A DNA stretch of 64,000 bases from contig CAWDGB010000005.1 in assembly GCA_963801715.1 (NCBI GenBank), forward strand, positions 186,001-250,000, in the 5' to 3' direction. The first letter of the stretch is position 1, and each line of letters opens with the position of its first letter. The DNA is from CAVVJA01 sp963801715. Its GTDB lineage: Bacteria; Actinomycetota; Actinomycetes; Mycobacteriales; Jatrophihabitantaceae. The notes beneath the pieces are model-generated. The model did not search any database, had not been told where the DNA came from, and saw nothing but the letters and a program-made list of their open reading frames with translations. Shown piece after piece: positions 45,165 through 54,532 of the stretch. Made by a program: the position numbers and the translations under genes.

Positions 45165-47201
45165 ATGGTGGTACTTCGCAGTTACGTCAACGGATCATGG
45201 TTCACCCCCGTGGACGAGGGTGCTCCGCTGTACGACGCCGTTACCGGTGATGAGGTCGCCCGGACCTCGTCCGCCGGCATCGACCTGGCGGCCGCGCTCG
45301 AGTACGGCCGCCGGGTCGGTGGACCCGCAATCCGGCAACTCACGTTCCATGAGCGGGCGAGCGTGCTGAAGTCACTCGCCGGCGCGCTGCGCGGTCATCG
45401 GAATGAGCTCTACCAGCTATCGGCTCGTACTGGCGCCACGCGTCGAGACGCTGTGTTCGACGTCGACGGCGGACTCGGCGTGCTGTTCTCCTATGGCAGC
45501 AAGGGACGCCGGGAGCTGCCCAACGACACCGTGTACGTCGACGGCCCAGTCGAACCACTGGGCAAGGGCGGTCAGTTCGTCGGCCAACATGTCTATACCT
45601 CGCGGACCGGGGTCGCGGTCCAGATCAACGCGTTCAACTTCCCGGTGTGGGGGCCGTTGGAGAAGTTCGCACCTGCGTTTCTCGCCGGCATGCCGTCGCT
45701 TGTGAAACCAGCAAGTCCCACCGCATATGTGACCGAACGTTTGGTCGCATTGATGTTGGACACCGGCCTCTTGCCGGAGGGCGCGCTGCAACTCATCTGC
45801 GGAGGTGCGCGTGACCTCCTCGATCACCTCACCGAGCAGGACACGGTGTCGTTCACCGGTTCGGCGTCGACGGCCCGCCGGCTTCGGGCCCATCCAGTGG
45901 TAGTCGCCCGATCGGTGCCGTTTACGGCTGAGGCCGACTCTCTGAATTGCTCGATCCTCGGGCCCGACGCCGCGGCCGGAACGCCAGAGTTCGATCTCTA
46001 CGTCGACCAGCTGGTGACCGAGATGACGGTCAAGGCTGGGCAGAAATGCACCGCGATCCGTCGCGCCTTCGTACCGGGCGCCGTTCTCGACGACGTCCAA
46101 GCGGCAGTGGTCGACCGGCTGGCACAGGTGGTCGTGGGGAATCCGGCTGAGCCGTCGGTCCAGATGGGTCCGCTGGCGAGCTTGGAGCAGCGGGAAGAGG
46201 TGCGGCGCTCGCTCAAGGCGCTGCTGGATGCGGGTGAGCTCGTATATGGCGACCCGAACCACGTCGACGTGGTTGGTGCCGACGGTGAACGGGGCGCATT
46301 CATCTCGCCGATTCTCATTCGCTGCAACGATGCCGGCCGTCCAGAGCCCCATGAGGTCGAGGCATTCGGCCCAATAAGCACGCTGATGGGATATTCGTCG
46401 GCGGACGAGGTGATCTCACTCGCCGCGCGCGGGCTGGGTAGCCTCACGGCCTCGGTTGTTACCGCGGACGCTGGCTTCGCCCACCGCGTCGTACTGGGCC
46501 TCGCGCCCTGGCACGGTCGGCTCCTCGTGCTCGATCGCGACGATGCGCCCGAGTCGACCGGGCATGGGTCTCCGCTGCCGATGCTCGTGCACGGTGGGCC
46601 GGGTCGGGCCGGCGGCGGCGAGGAGCTGGGGGGTATCCGCCGCGTCGTCCACCACATGCAGCGCACGGCCATCCAGGCCAGCCCGCGCATGCTGAGTGCG
46701 GTGACCGGCCGCTGGGTGGCGGGCGCCGAGCGAACTGCCGGCGAGGCGCACCCGTTCCGGAAATCCCTGGCTGAACTCCGTCCGGGAGACGCGGTCGTAG
46801 CAGGCCCCCGCATCGTGACAGCCGAGGATATCGATCACTTCGCTGATTTCACCGGCGATCAGTTCTACGCGCACACGGATCCCGAAGCGGCGGCTGCCAA
46901 CCCGCTCTTCGGTGGCATCGTCGCTCACGGCTATCTCGTGCTGTCGCTTGCAGCCGGGCTCTTCGTACAACCAGACCCAGGGCCGGTCCTCGCCAACTAT
47001 GGCCTAGAGAATCTCCGCTTCCTCACGCCGGTATTCCCGGGCGACGCCCTGACGGTCACGCTGACCTGCAAGCAGATCACCCCTCGAGTCGACGCGGATT
47101 ACGGGGAAGTCCGGTGGGACGCAGAGGTCACGAAACAGGACGGCGCGGTGGCGGCCCGGTACGACGTCCTCACACTCGTGGCGAAGACCTGGCCGCAATG
47201 A
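45165..47201 (+). CDS. paaZ: Bifunctional oxepin-CoA hydrolase / semialdehyde dehydrogenase PaaZ
   Basis: 678 residues. Aldehyde dehydrogenase domain (1-~520) with catalytic Glu256 and Cys295, the same residue numbers as in E. coli PaaZ. The C-terminal MaoC/R-hydratase domain contains DFTGDQFYAHTD and GGIVAHGYL. It opens the oxepin-CoA ring and oxidises the resulting aldehyde. ATG 45165 has AGGAGA upstream. It heads the plus-strand series paaZ, paaABCDE, with a separate PaaR site before paaA. Confidence 0.95.
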   Translation: MVVLRSYVNGSWFTPVDEGAPLYDAVTGDEVARTSSAGIDLAAALEYGRRVGGPAIRQLTFHERASVLKSLAGALRGHRNELYQLSARTGATRRDAVFDVDGGLGVLFSYGSKGRRELPNDTVYVDGPVEPLGKGGQFVGQHVYTSRTGVAVQINAFNFPVWGPLEKFAPAFLAGMPSLVKPASPTAYVTERLVALMLDTGLLPEGALQLICGGARDLLDHLTEQDTVSFTGSASTARRLRAHPVVVARSVPFTAEADSLNCSILGPDAAAGTPEFDLYVDQLVTEMTVKAGQKCTAIRRAFVPGAVLDDVQAAVVDRLAQVVVGNPAEPSVQMGPLASLEQREEVRRSLKALLDAGELVYGDPNHVDVVGADGERGAFISPILIRCNDAGRPEPHEVEAFGPISTLMGYSSADEVISLAARGLGSLTASVVTADAGFAHRVVLGLAPWHGRLLVLDRDDAPESTGHGSPLPMLVHGGPGRAGGGEELGGIRRVVHHMQRTAIQASPRMLSAVTGRWVAGAERTAGEAHPFRKSLAELRPGDAVVAGPRIVTAEDIDHFADFTGDQFYAHTDPEAAAANPLFGGIVAHGYLVLSLAAGLFVQPDPGPVLANYGLENLRFLTPVFPGDALTVTLTCKQITPRVDADYGEVRWDAEVTKQDGAVAARYDVLTLVAKTWPQ

Positions 47202-47257
47202 CCTCGCCGCCGTCACGCGGCAGGTGGCTGGCAGCCAGGGGAATGCGGCAGAATATT

Positions 47258-47275
47258 ACTGACCGAACGGTCAGT
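47258..47275. promoter_or_regulatory. Perfect palindromic TetR (PaaR) operator upstream of paaA
   Basis: ACTGACCG-AA-CGGTCAGT: perfect 8-bp half-sites with a 2-bp centre, 14 bases before the paaA start codon. It would overlap the promoter or ribosome-binding region, as expected for repression. Confidence 0.8.
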
Positions 47276-47289
47276 CAGGGAGATGTGTG

Positions 47290-48279
47290 ATGACAACGGT
47301 CGAGCTCCAGGAGCACTTCGATCGGACGATCGCCCACGATCGACGGATCGAGCCGCGGGACTGGATGCCTGACGGCTACCGCAAGACGATGATTCGCCAG
47401 ATCTCACAGCACGCGCATTCGGAGATCATCGGCATGCAGCCGGAAGGCTACTGGATCACGCGGGCTCCTTCTCTGCGACGCAAGGCCATCCTGCTGGCCA
47501 AGGTCCAGGACGAGGCGGGACACGGAATGTACCTGTACTGCGCCGCCGAGACCTTGGGCGTGGATCGGGCTGACCTGACCCGGCGGCTGATCGCCGGGGA
47601 TCAGAAATACTCGTCGATCTTCAACTACCCCTCACTCACGTTCGCGGACGTCGGCGTGATCGGCTGGCTCGTCGACGGCGCCGCGATCTGCAACCAGGTG
47701 CCGCTGTGCCGCAGTTCCTTCGGCCCGTATGCCCGGGCGATGATCCGCATCTGCAAGGAGGAATCCTTCCATCAGCGGCAGGGCTACGAGCTGCTCATGA
47801 CGATGATGCGCGGTACCCGGGCCCAACGCGCCATGGTGCAGGACGCGAGCAATCGCTGGTGGTGGCCGTCGTTGATGATGTTCGGACCGCCGGACAACGA
47901 CTCCCCGAACACCGAGCAGTCGATGGCCTGGGGAATCAAGCGGCACACGAACGACGAGCTGCGCCAGCGCTTCGTCGACATGACCGTCCCGCAGGCCGAG
48001 GCGCTCGGGGTCACGCTGCCCGATCCGGACCTGCGCTGGAACGAGGAACGTGGCCACTACGACTTCGGCGAGGTGGACTGGGCGGAATTCAAGCGCGTGA
48101 TTCGGGGCGACGGGCCCTGCAACGCCGAACGCATCGGCAACCGTCGCGCTGCTCATGAGAGCGGAGCGTGGGTTCGCACCGCTGCGGCGGCGCACGCGGC
48201 CAAACACGCATCGCCCGCGACGTCCGACGACCACCAGGCGGCCATGCAGCAAAACGCTCAGGGAGGCCCAGATGAGTGA
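47290..48279 (+). CDS. paaA: Phenylacetyl-CoA epoxidase catalytic subunit PaaA
   Basis: 329 residues, ferritin-like diiron subunit. Metal ligands are in KVQDEAGHGMYLY and ICKEESFHQRQGYE; other family segments are SRWWWPSL-like SNRWWWPSLMMFGPPDND. With PaaC it epoxidises the ring of phenylacetyl-CoA. ATG 47290 is preferred over GTG 47287, with GGGAG upstream. The ~60-residue Ala/His-rich C-terminal tail is longer than usual. The stop overlaps paaB by 8 bases. Confidence 0.95.
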   Translation: MTTVELQEHFDRTIAHDRRIEPRDWMPDGYRKTMIRQISQHAHSEIIGMQPEGYWITRAPSLRRKAILLAKVQDEAGHGMYLYCAAETLGVDRADLTRRLIAGDQKYSSIFNYPSLTFADVGVIGWLVDGAAICNQVPLCRSSFGPYARAMIRICKEESFHQRQGYELLMTMMRGTRAQRAMVQDASNRWWWPSLMMFGPPDNDSPNTEQSMAWGIKRHTNDELRQRFVDMTVPQAEALGVTLPDPDLRWNEERGHYDFGEVDWAEFKRVIRGDGPCNAERIGNRRAAHESGAWVRTAAAAHAAKHASPATSDDHQAAMQQNAQGGPDE

Positions 48280-48565
48280 TACATCCGAAGACTGGCCACT
48301 GTACGAGGTGTTCCTTCGGGGCAAGCGCGGCCTCAATCATGTGCACGTCGGCTCGCTGCACGCCGCGGACGCACAAATGGCCTTGCATCACGCGCGGGAT
48401 GTCTATACCCGGCGGAATGAGGGCGTGAGCATTTGGGTCGTCGCATCCAAGGACATCACGGCATCGAGCCCGGACGAGAAGGATCCGTTCTTCGCGCCGA
48501 GCGGTGACAAGGTGTATCGGCATCCGACGTTCTATGCCATCCCTGACAACGTGCCGCATATGTGA
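48272..48565 (+). CDS. paaB: Phenylacetyl-CoA epoxidase subunit PaaB
   Basis: 97 residues, typical length. Contains the family's WPLYEVFLRGKRGLNHVHVGSLHAADA and EGVSIWVVAS. It bridges PaaAC dimers into larger complexes. GGGAGG precedes ATG 48272 inside the end of paaA. Confidence 0.95.
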   Translation: MSDTSEDWPLYEVFLRGKRGLNHVHVGSLHAADAQMALHHARDVYTRRNEGVSIWVVASKDITASSPDEKDPFFAPSGDKVYRHPTFYAIPDNVPHM

Positions 48566-49437
48566 TGGATACCTACGACGCGTATCAGGCGATCACCGAC
48601 GTCACCGAAGATCAACGGTGGGCGTTCGGCGCCGGATTCGACGACCCGCTGTCTGGTGTCGACACGACAATCCCCGACGGCATCTCGGCCGACGACCTCG
48701 CCGCCTATTGCGAAATGCTCGGTGATGACGCACTTCTCATGTCGCATCGATTGCAGCAGTGGGTCGGGCACGCCCCGGAGCTGGAAGAAGAAGCCGCGCT
48801 GGCCAACATCGCGCTCGACCTGCTCGGCCAGGCTCGTTTCCTGCTGGCCCGGGCCGGCACGGTGGACGGATCCGGACGCACCGAAGACGACTACGCGTTC
48901 CTGCGGGGGGCCGCACAGTTCCGGCACGTGCGCCTCGTCGAGATCGTCGACAGCGACTTCGGTTTCGCGATGGCGCGGCTGCTCGTGTTCAGCACGTGGC
49001 GCCTGGCGCTGCTGGATCGGCTACGGGCATCTCGGGACCCGGTCCTGGCCGCCATCGCGGACAAGGGCGTGAAAGAGATGACCTACCACCGCGACTACGC
49101 CGCCCAGTGGGTGATCCGCCTGGGTGACGGCACCGAGTTCTCTCACCAGCGGGTACAGGCGGCCCTGGACCATATGGCGCCCTTCGTGGGCGAGCTGTTC
49201 ACCGACTCGGACGTCGAGACCCGAGTTGCCGCTGCCGGTGTCGGCGTTCGGCCGAGCGAGACGCGCGCCGAGTTCGACGCGGCGCTCGACGCCGTACTTT
49301 CCGCAGCCACGCTGGGCTGTCCGGCGTGGTCGGCGTCTGGAGGAGCGACGAGGATAGCCGGACACCGCGACACCTTGACGCGTCTGCTGGCCGAGCTCCA
49401 GAGCGTTGCCCGCGCCCATCCCGGAGCGACCTGGTGA
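48565..49437 (+). CDS. paaC: Phenylacetyl-CoA epoxidase structural subunit PaaC
   Basis: 290 residues, ferritin-like partner of PaaA: DDALLMSHRLQQWVGHAPELEEEAALANIALDLLGQAR and KEMTYHRDYAAQWVIRLGDGTE. It lacks a functional metal centre in characterised enzymes. ATG 48565 shares one base with the paaB stop (TGATG); GTG 48562 is possible. The stop overlaps paaD by four bases. Confidence 0.95.
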   Translation: MDTYDAYQAITDVTEDQRWAFGAGFDDPLSGVDTTIPDGISADDLAAYCEMLGDDALLMSHRLQQWVGHAPELEEEAALANIALDLLGQARFLLARAGTVDGSGRTEDDYAFLRGAAQFRHVRLVEIVDSDFGFAMARLLVFSTWRLALLDRLRASRDPVLAAIADKGVKEMTYHRDYAAQWVIRLGDGTEFSHQRVQAALDHMAPFVGELFTDSDVETRVAAAGVGVRPSETRAEFDAALDAVLSAATLGCPAWSASGGATRIAGHRDTLTRLLAELQSVARAHPGATW

Positions 49438-49943
49438 CCGCGGCAAGCACCGACGCGCGGGCCCGCGCCATCGCCGAAGCCGTACCCGACCCGGAACTCC
49501 CGCAACTGACCGTGGCTGACCTTGGCATCCTCCGCGAGGTGACCGTCACAGGGCGGCATGCTGTCGTCACTATCACGCCGACATACACCGGCTGTCCGGC
49601 GCTCCAGGTAATCCGGAGCGAGCTGCGTCGCCGGCTGGCGGACGCCGGATTCGACGACGTCGAGGTGCGGACCAGCCTGAGCCCGGCCTGGACCAGCGAC
49701 TGGATAACCGAGGAAGGTCGGCAGAAACTTGGTGCTGCGGGCATCGTCCCACCTCATGCCGTACCCGTGCGGTCGGCCGGCCCAGTCCCGCTCACCCTCA
49801 TCCGATCGGCACCAACGGTGCCCTGCCCTCGGTGCGCATCGCCCGACACAGCGCGGCAGTCCGTATTCGGTGCGACAGCCTGCCGTGCGCTGTATCGCTG
49901 CACGTCATGCGGCGAACCGTTCGAGTATCTGAAGGAGATCTGA
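49434..49943 (+). CDS. paaD: PaaD, MIP18-type maturation factor of the epoxidase
   Basis: 169 residues. N-terminal DUF59 domain (VPDPELPQLTVADLGILREV) and C-terminal zinc ribbon with CPRC and CTSC. Thought to help assemble the metal centres of the epoxidase or PaaE. It is related in fold to the MIP18 protein of the mim cluster at 4298-5038, a parallel between the two diiron systems. GTG 49434 overlaps paaC (GTGA). Confidence 0.93.
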   Translation: MTAASTDARARAIAEAVPDPELPQLTVADLGILREVTVTGRHAVVTITPTYTGCPALQVIRSELRRRLADAGFDDVEVRTSLSPAWTSDWITEEGRQKLGAAGIVPPHAVPVRSAGPVPLTLIRSAPTVPCPRCASPDTARQSVFGATACRALYRCTSCGEPFEYLKEI

Positions 49944-49944
49944 G

Positions 49945-51030
49945 GTGCCGGCCGGCAGGGCGTCCCCGCTTGCTCGCGGCAAATTCCGGCACCTCACGGT
50001 CGCCCGAATCGACCAATTGTGCTCCGACGCGGCGGCGATCACGTTCGAGGTGCCCGACCAGCTCGGCGAGGAATTCGACTTTCTGCCTGGACAATCGGTC
50101 ACCGTGCGTCGGAGATTCGATGGACGCGACGAGCGTCGCTCGTACTCGATCTGCGCGCCGCGTGGTGCCGCACCACGCATTGGCGTGCGCGAGGTCCCCG
50201 ACGGCGCGGTGTCCGGCTGGCTCATCCATGAGCTCCGGCCGGGCGACGAGGTCGAGGTGGAACTCCCATCCGGCCGGTTCACGCCGGATCTGGATACGCC
50301 GGCGCATCACGGCTTCATCGCCGCGGGCTCCGGCATCACGCCGGTCCTCTCGATGGCGGCCTCGGTGCTCGTCGACCCGGCCAGTCGGGCGACAATCCTG
50401 TACGCCAACCGGCGCACCGACTCGGTGATGTTCGCCGACGAGGTCGCCGACCTGAAGGACGCTTATCCGACCCGGCTGCAGCTGGTCCATGTGCTCTCGC
50501 GCGAGGCCCAGGAGGTCGAGTTGTTCAGCGGCCGGCTTACCGGCGACAAGCTCCGCGTCCTGCTGCCCCTGATCTGCCGCGTCGACACCGTCGACCACTG
50601 GTGGCTGTGTGGGCCCTACGGCCTGGTCACCGATGCCATCGCGGCCTTGACCGACTTTGGCGTCGAAACAGACCGGATTCACCGGGAGCTGTTCTACGTC
50701 GAGGACGTGCCACCCCCGCCCGCCGAGCACCCCGAAGCCACGCCAACCGGTGCCGTCAGCGAGGTGACCATCGTTCTCGATGGCCGCACGACCACGGCGC
50801 ACGTTCCCCGCGACACGCCGATCCTCGACGGAGCCCAGCGGGTGCGCCCAGACCTGCCCTTCGCCTGCAAGGGTGGCGTATGCGGTACCTGTCGGGCCCA
50901 GCTCGTCAGCGGCGAGGTGAACCTGCGTCGCAACTTCGCGCTCGAACCGTCCGAGCTCGCGGCCGGGTTCGTGCTGACCTGCCAATCACTCCCGGTGTCG
51001 GATGCCGTAACGGTCGACTTCGATAGCTGA
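49945..51030 (+). CDS. paaE: Phenylacetyl-CoA epoxidase reductase PaaE
   Basis: 361 residues. N-terminal FAD domain (RRSYSIC at 64-70), NADPH domain (AAGSGITPVLS at 127-137), C-terminal 2Fe-2S ferredoxin with Cys308, 313, 316 and 346. It delivers electrons from NADPH to PaaA. This domain order is the reverse of MimB, whose ferredoxin is N-terminal. GTG 49945 lies one base after the paaD stop. It is the last gene of the operon. Confidence 0.94.
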   Translation: MPAGRASPLARGKFRHLTVARIDQLCSDAAAITFEVPDQLGEEFDFLPGQSVTVRRRFDGRDERRSYSICAPRGAAPRIGVREVPDGAVSGWLIHELRPGDEVEVELPSGRFTPDLDTPAHHGFIAAGSGITPVLSMAASVLVDPASRATILYANRRTDSVMFADEVADLKDAYPTRLQLVHVLSREAQEVELFSGRLTGDKLRVLLPLICRVDTVDHWWLCGPYGLVTDAIAALTDFGVETDRIHRELFYVEDVPPPPAEHPEATPTGAVSEVTIVLDGRTTTAHVPRDTPILDGAQRVRPDLPFACKGGVCGTCRAQLVSGEVNLRRNFALEPSELAAGFVLTCQSLPVSDAVTVDFDS

Positions 51031-51042
51031 CGGCCGACGAAA

Positions 51043-51084
51043 GGTATGCATGATCCGTTGCTGGGGCAATGGATTATGCATACC
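51043..51084 (+). terminator. 19-bp hairpin after paaE, overlapping the next start codon
   Basis: Stem 51043-51061 pairs with 51066-51084 through 17 Watson-Crick and 2 G.U pairs around a TGGG tetraloop. It ends 54 bases after paaE and is the obvious terminator of the paa operon. The downstream gene's only visible ATG (51069) lies inside the second strand of the stem. Confidence 0.75.
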
Positions 51085-52106
51085 GACGCAGGAAACTGCA
51101 GCACCTGGTCGGCATGCAGTCGCAGGCACCGCTCGCACCGTACATTGGGCTGTGGACACGGGTCGTGGACTTCCGCGCCGATGAGCTGTCCGCCCTGATG
51201 ATCGAACGTCGCGTGGTGCGGGCCAGCCTGATGCGAGCCACCATTCACCTGGTAACCGCGGCCGACTTCCTGCAATTGTGGCCGGTCCTGGAACCGGTGT
51301 CGGAGCGCGGGCTATGGACCGGCAGCCCGTTCGGTCGTCGCGTCCCACGCGCGATGGTCAACGACCTGCTGGCCTTCGTGCGGGACCTTCTCCGCGAGGC
51401 GCCGCGCACACGGGCCGAGCTTCGTCGGCTGATCCGCCAGCGCTGGCCAAACCTAGACGCGGACGCAATGGCCTACGCGGCCCAGTACCTACTGCCGATC
51501 GTCCAGGTCACCCCGCGCGGCGTATGGGGCCAGAGCAAGGCTCCGACCTGGGCCGATGCCGAAGTCTGGATCGGTGACCGGATGTCGACCGGCGCGGCCG
51601 TTGACGACCTGGTATTGCGCTATCTCGGCGCCTTCGGTCCGGCGTCGGTCCAGGACGTACAGGTCTGGTCAGGCCTCACCCGCCTGGGCGAGGTCGCCGA
51701 CCGGCTCGGCCCACGGGTACGCCGCTTTCGTAGTGAGGACGGCCGGGTCCTACTCGACGGGCCTGATGCTCCGCGTCCTTCTGCTGACACCCCGGCGCCA
51801 ATCCGGTTCCTTCCCGAGTACGACAACCTGCTGCTGTCGCACGCCGACCGGAGCCGAGTAGTGCCCGAGCAGCGCATTGTGCCGCTATGGCCAGGCAATG
51901 GTGGGAACCGTGGCACGGTGCTGGTCGACGGTTTCTGGCGCGCCAACTGGGGAATCGTGCCCGACGGTGGTCAAGCCCATCTCGATATCGAAGCCTTTCA
52001 GCCGTTGCCTCGACGTCAGGCGGCTGCTCTGGCCGCCGAGGGACATCGTTTGCTCGCCTTTGCCGCGGCTTCCCCTGCCGGTGACATCCGGATTTCAGTC
52101 TCCTGA
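51069..52106 (+). CDS. Winged-helix DNA-binding-domain protein, N-terminus apparently truncated
   Basis: 345 residues of the family annotated as winged-helix DNA-binding-domain-containing protein (DUF1006/AlkZ-like), with QHLVGMQSQAPLAPYIGLWTR and FLPEYDNLLLSHADRSR. AlkZ relatives unhook DNA crosslinks with a Gln-x-Gln motif, present here as QSQ. Family members normally have ~20-25 more residues before HLVGMQ; here these are replaced by the paaE terminator hairpin, and ATG 51069 has only GGGG upstream. It could be a 5'-truncated gene or still functional. Confidence 0.75.
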   Translation: MDYAYRRRKLQHLVGMQSQAPLAPYIGLWTRVVDFRADELSALMIERRVVRASLMRATIHLVTAADFLQLWPVLEPVSERGLWTGSPFGRRVPRAMVNDLLAFVRDLLREAPRTRAELRRLIRQRWPNLDADAMAYAAQYLLPIVQVTPRGVWGQSKAPTWADAEVWIGDRMSTGAAVDDLVLRYLGAFGPASVQDVQVWSGLTRLGEVADRLGPRVRRFRSEDGRVLLDGPDAPRPSADTPAPIRFLPEYDNLLLSHADRSRVVPEQRIVPLWPGNGGNRGTVLVDGFWRANWGIVPDGGQAHLDIEAFQPLPRRQAAALAAEGHRLLAFAAASPAGDIRISVS

Positions 52107-52121
52107 AGCTCCGCCCTGGTC

Positions 52122-52946
52122 TCAGCCGGCCTGCTCACGGGAACACCACCACGTCGTCCGGCCGCCGACGGTGCCACGAGCCATCGGGGCACCGTCCCGC
52201 GGGCACAGCGCGTCGATCTTGCGGGCGGGCAGGAGTGAGAGGGTATGGACGCCACCCTGCCGGAGCGCGGAGTCGACGGTGCGGCGAAGCGCGCGGAACA
52301 GCCGATCGACCTCGGCCCGGGAGAGCTCGCCGACCGGGCGAGCGGGGTTGATCTTTGCAGTCCACAGCATCTGATCGGCCAGGAGGTTGCCAATACCGGC
52401 AATGGCGTTCTGATCGAGCAATCGCGCCTTCACCGGCGCTGCGCCGCCGCGGGCCATGATCGTTCGGAACTGAGCCGGGGTGATGCTGGCCGCATCAGGG
52501 CCGAGAGTCTCGATCGGCGGATCGAGCCGAACCCGGCCGAGTCGCCGCGGATCGATGAGCATCAACGAACCACCGTCGGCGAAGGTCAGCGAAAACCGGC
52601 AGAACCGGAAGTCGCCGGGCGCCCGCCCGCGCTCCCAGTAGTCACCGCCGTCGATCTCGCTGCCATCGATATCGGCGATGACAATCTTGCCGGACATGCC
52701 GAGGTGGATTCCCAACGTCGGGCCGGGTACGCGCGAACGACCGACGCCCGAGGTCTCGCACCACATGCTCTTGCCGCGGCGGTGGGCAGCAGTCAGTCGC
52801 CGCCCAACCAACGCCGCTCGAATCTCACCCGGCCGATGTGGACGGCACACGTAGGTGTCCGAGTCGTCCACGTCGACGATTTGACGACCCAACGCGGCGC
52901 GCTCGATTACGGCGCGTGCGGACTCAACCTCAGGTAGCTCCGGCAC
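52122..52946 (-). CDS. Fpg/Nei-family DNA glycosylase
   Basis: 274 residues. After a GTG start at 52946 the protein begins Met-Pro-Glu-Leu-Pro-Glu, with the catalytic Pro2 and Glu3 of Fpg. The helix-two-turns-helix segment is LLDQNAIAGIGNLLADQMLW. The C-terminal zinc finger is degenerate: CPRDG and CSREQ keep only one Cys of each pair. It probably removes oxidised bases, with uncertain activity. It converges with the winged-helix gene across 15 bases; both may serve DNA repair. Confidence 0.88.
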   Translation of the reverse strand: MPELPEVESARAVIERAALGRQIVDVDDSDTYVCRPHRPGEIRAALVGRRLTAAHRRGKSMWCETSGVGRSRVPGPTLGIHLGMSGKIVIADIDGSEIDGGDYWERGRAPGDFRFCRFSLTFADGGSLMLIDPRRLGRVRLDPPIETLGPDAASITPAQFRTIMARGGAAPVKARLLDQNAIAGIGNLLADQMLWTAKINPARPVGELSRAEVDRLFRALRRTVDSALRQGGVHTLSLLPARKIDALCPRDGAPMARGTVGGRTTWWCSREQAG

Positions 52947-53095
52947 AAGCACGATCTTGCTTGGTGCTGCGTCACGGGAGCGAGTGGCCCCCTCGCCAGG
53001 GCTGACGGGACAAGCGCGGCGCCTAGACTGCGACTATCGGCGCGCGCGGCCGCGGCTGCGCACCGCACGACGCACGACGCAGCGAGGGGGGGTCA

Positions 53096-54469
53096 ATGCC
53101 TCGCGCTCGCCTGGCGCGATTCGCGATAGCCGCGATCCTGCTCGCGCTCACCGCGACCGGTTGCTCCACCGTAGTGTCGGGCGCCGGTCAGCTTGTTGCT
53201 CCAACCACGGCTCCGGACGCCACGCTCGCGGTCGTGGGCGACGGGCACACCTCGTTCGACCGGCTGGCCCGCAACTCTATCGCGGACATAGTCGCCTTCT
53301 GGAAGAAGCAATTCCCACACATCGCAGGTGGCAAGTCCCTGCCCCCACTCACCGGCAAGATCTACTCCGTCGACGACTCCGACATCACGGCCAGCGCACT
53401 TCGCAATGGCTGCCTCGCCCGCGCCGGCGTCCGCGTAATCAAGGACAACGCTTTCTATTGCACGCTGGACGACTCGATCGCCTATGACCGCAACGGCTTC
53501 CTGCCGAAGCTGGTAGCGGCATACGGGGATTACTTCGCTGCCGCGGTCTTCTCTCATGAGTTCGGGCACGCGGTGCAAGCCAGGCTGGGGATAGCCGACA
53601 AGGAACGGTCGATCGTCCGCGAGAGCCAGGCCGATTGCGCTGCTGGCGCCTTTACCGCCTCAGTGCTCGCCTATCAGGCGCCGCATCTTCGAGTGACCTC
53701 TGATCAGCTCGATCAGATCCTTACCGGTTACATCCAACTGCGTGATCCGGTCTCTCACGCCGCTACCGACCCCGGCACACACGGCACCGGCTTCGACCGG
53801 CTCAGTTCGTTCTCGGATGGCATCGAAAAGGGCGTCAAATTCTGCTTCGCGTCCGCATACGCGAAGCGACAGTTCACCCAGCGGCCGTTCGTCAGCGACA
53901 GTGACGCGCAGACCGGCGGCAACGTCCCGCTCGAGCAGGTGCTGGACCCCACACCTAGTCACGACGGTCTACTCCCGAATCTGAACGCATTCTGGCGCGC
54001 GAAGGCGAAGAGCATCGGCAAGTCGTGGTCCGATGTCGCGGTAGTCGAGGCGGATCACCCGAAATGCGGCGCGACGGCGCAGAGCGACTTCGGTTATTGC
54101 CCGGACGACAACACGGTGTACTACAGCCACAAGATCGCCACCAGCGCCTACTCCTTCGGCGACTACGCGCTCGGGACGATGTTCACCTATGGCTGGGGCC
54201 TCGCCGTCCGCCATCAGCTCTTCCAGCGATCCTTGGACGACAAGCCGGCACTGCTTGCTGCGAGTTGTTACAGCGGGGCGTACGCGAAGAGCGTGAATGT
54301 GAACAATGCCAACGGATTCGCGCTGTCTCCGCCCGACATGGACGAAGCCGCTACCGCGGCAATGACACTTGTCGGCCATCAAGAGGCCTTTGGCGATCGT
54401 GGCACGACGGGGTTGGATCGCATCGACTCGTTCACCATGGGGTACTTCGGCGACCTGCCCGCCTGCTGA
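53096..54469 (+). CDS. Lipoprotein zinc metallopeptidase-like protein
   Basis: 457 residues. Signal peptide with lipobox LTATGC (Cys23). Zinc motif His-Glu-Phe-Gly-His at 154-158 in AAVFSHEFGHAVQARLG and a downstream Glu in ESQADCAAGAF, the neutral zinc metallopeptidase (YpfJ-like) signature. Expected on the outer face of the membrane. A purine tract (GAGGGGGGG) precedes ATG 53096. Confidence 0.85.
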   Translation: MPRARLARFAIAAILLALTATGCSTVVSGAGQLVAPTTAPDATLAVVGDGHTSFDRLARNSIADIVAFWKKQFPHIAGGKSLPPLTGKIYSVDDSDITASALRNGCLARAGVRVIKDNAFYCTLDDSIAYDRNGFLPKLVAAYGDYFAAAVFSHEFGHAVQARLGIADKERSIVRESQADCAAGAFTASVLAYQAPHLRVTSDQLDQILTGYIQLRDPVSHAATDPGTHGTGFDRLSSFSDGIEKGVKFCFASAYAKRQFTQRPFVSDSDAQTGGNVPLEQVLDPTPSHDGLLPNLNAFWRAKAKSIGKSWSDVAVVEADHPKCGATAQSDFGYCPDDNTVYYSHKIATSAYSFGDYALGTMFTYGWGLAVRHQLFQRSLDDKPALLAASCYSGAYAKSVNVNNANGFALSPPDMDEAATAAMTLVGHQEAFGDRGTTGLDRIDSFTMGYFGDLPAC

Positions 54470-54532
54470 TTACGCGAGCGGTCCGGGAATCCCCGATGCG
54501 AGCTGTCAGCGAGGGTTACTAGTGTGCGGTGA

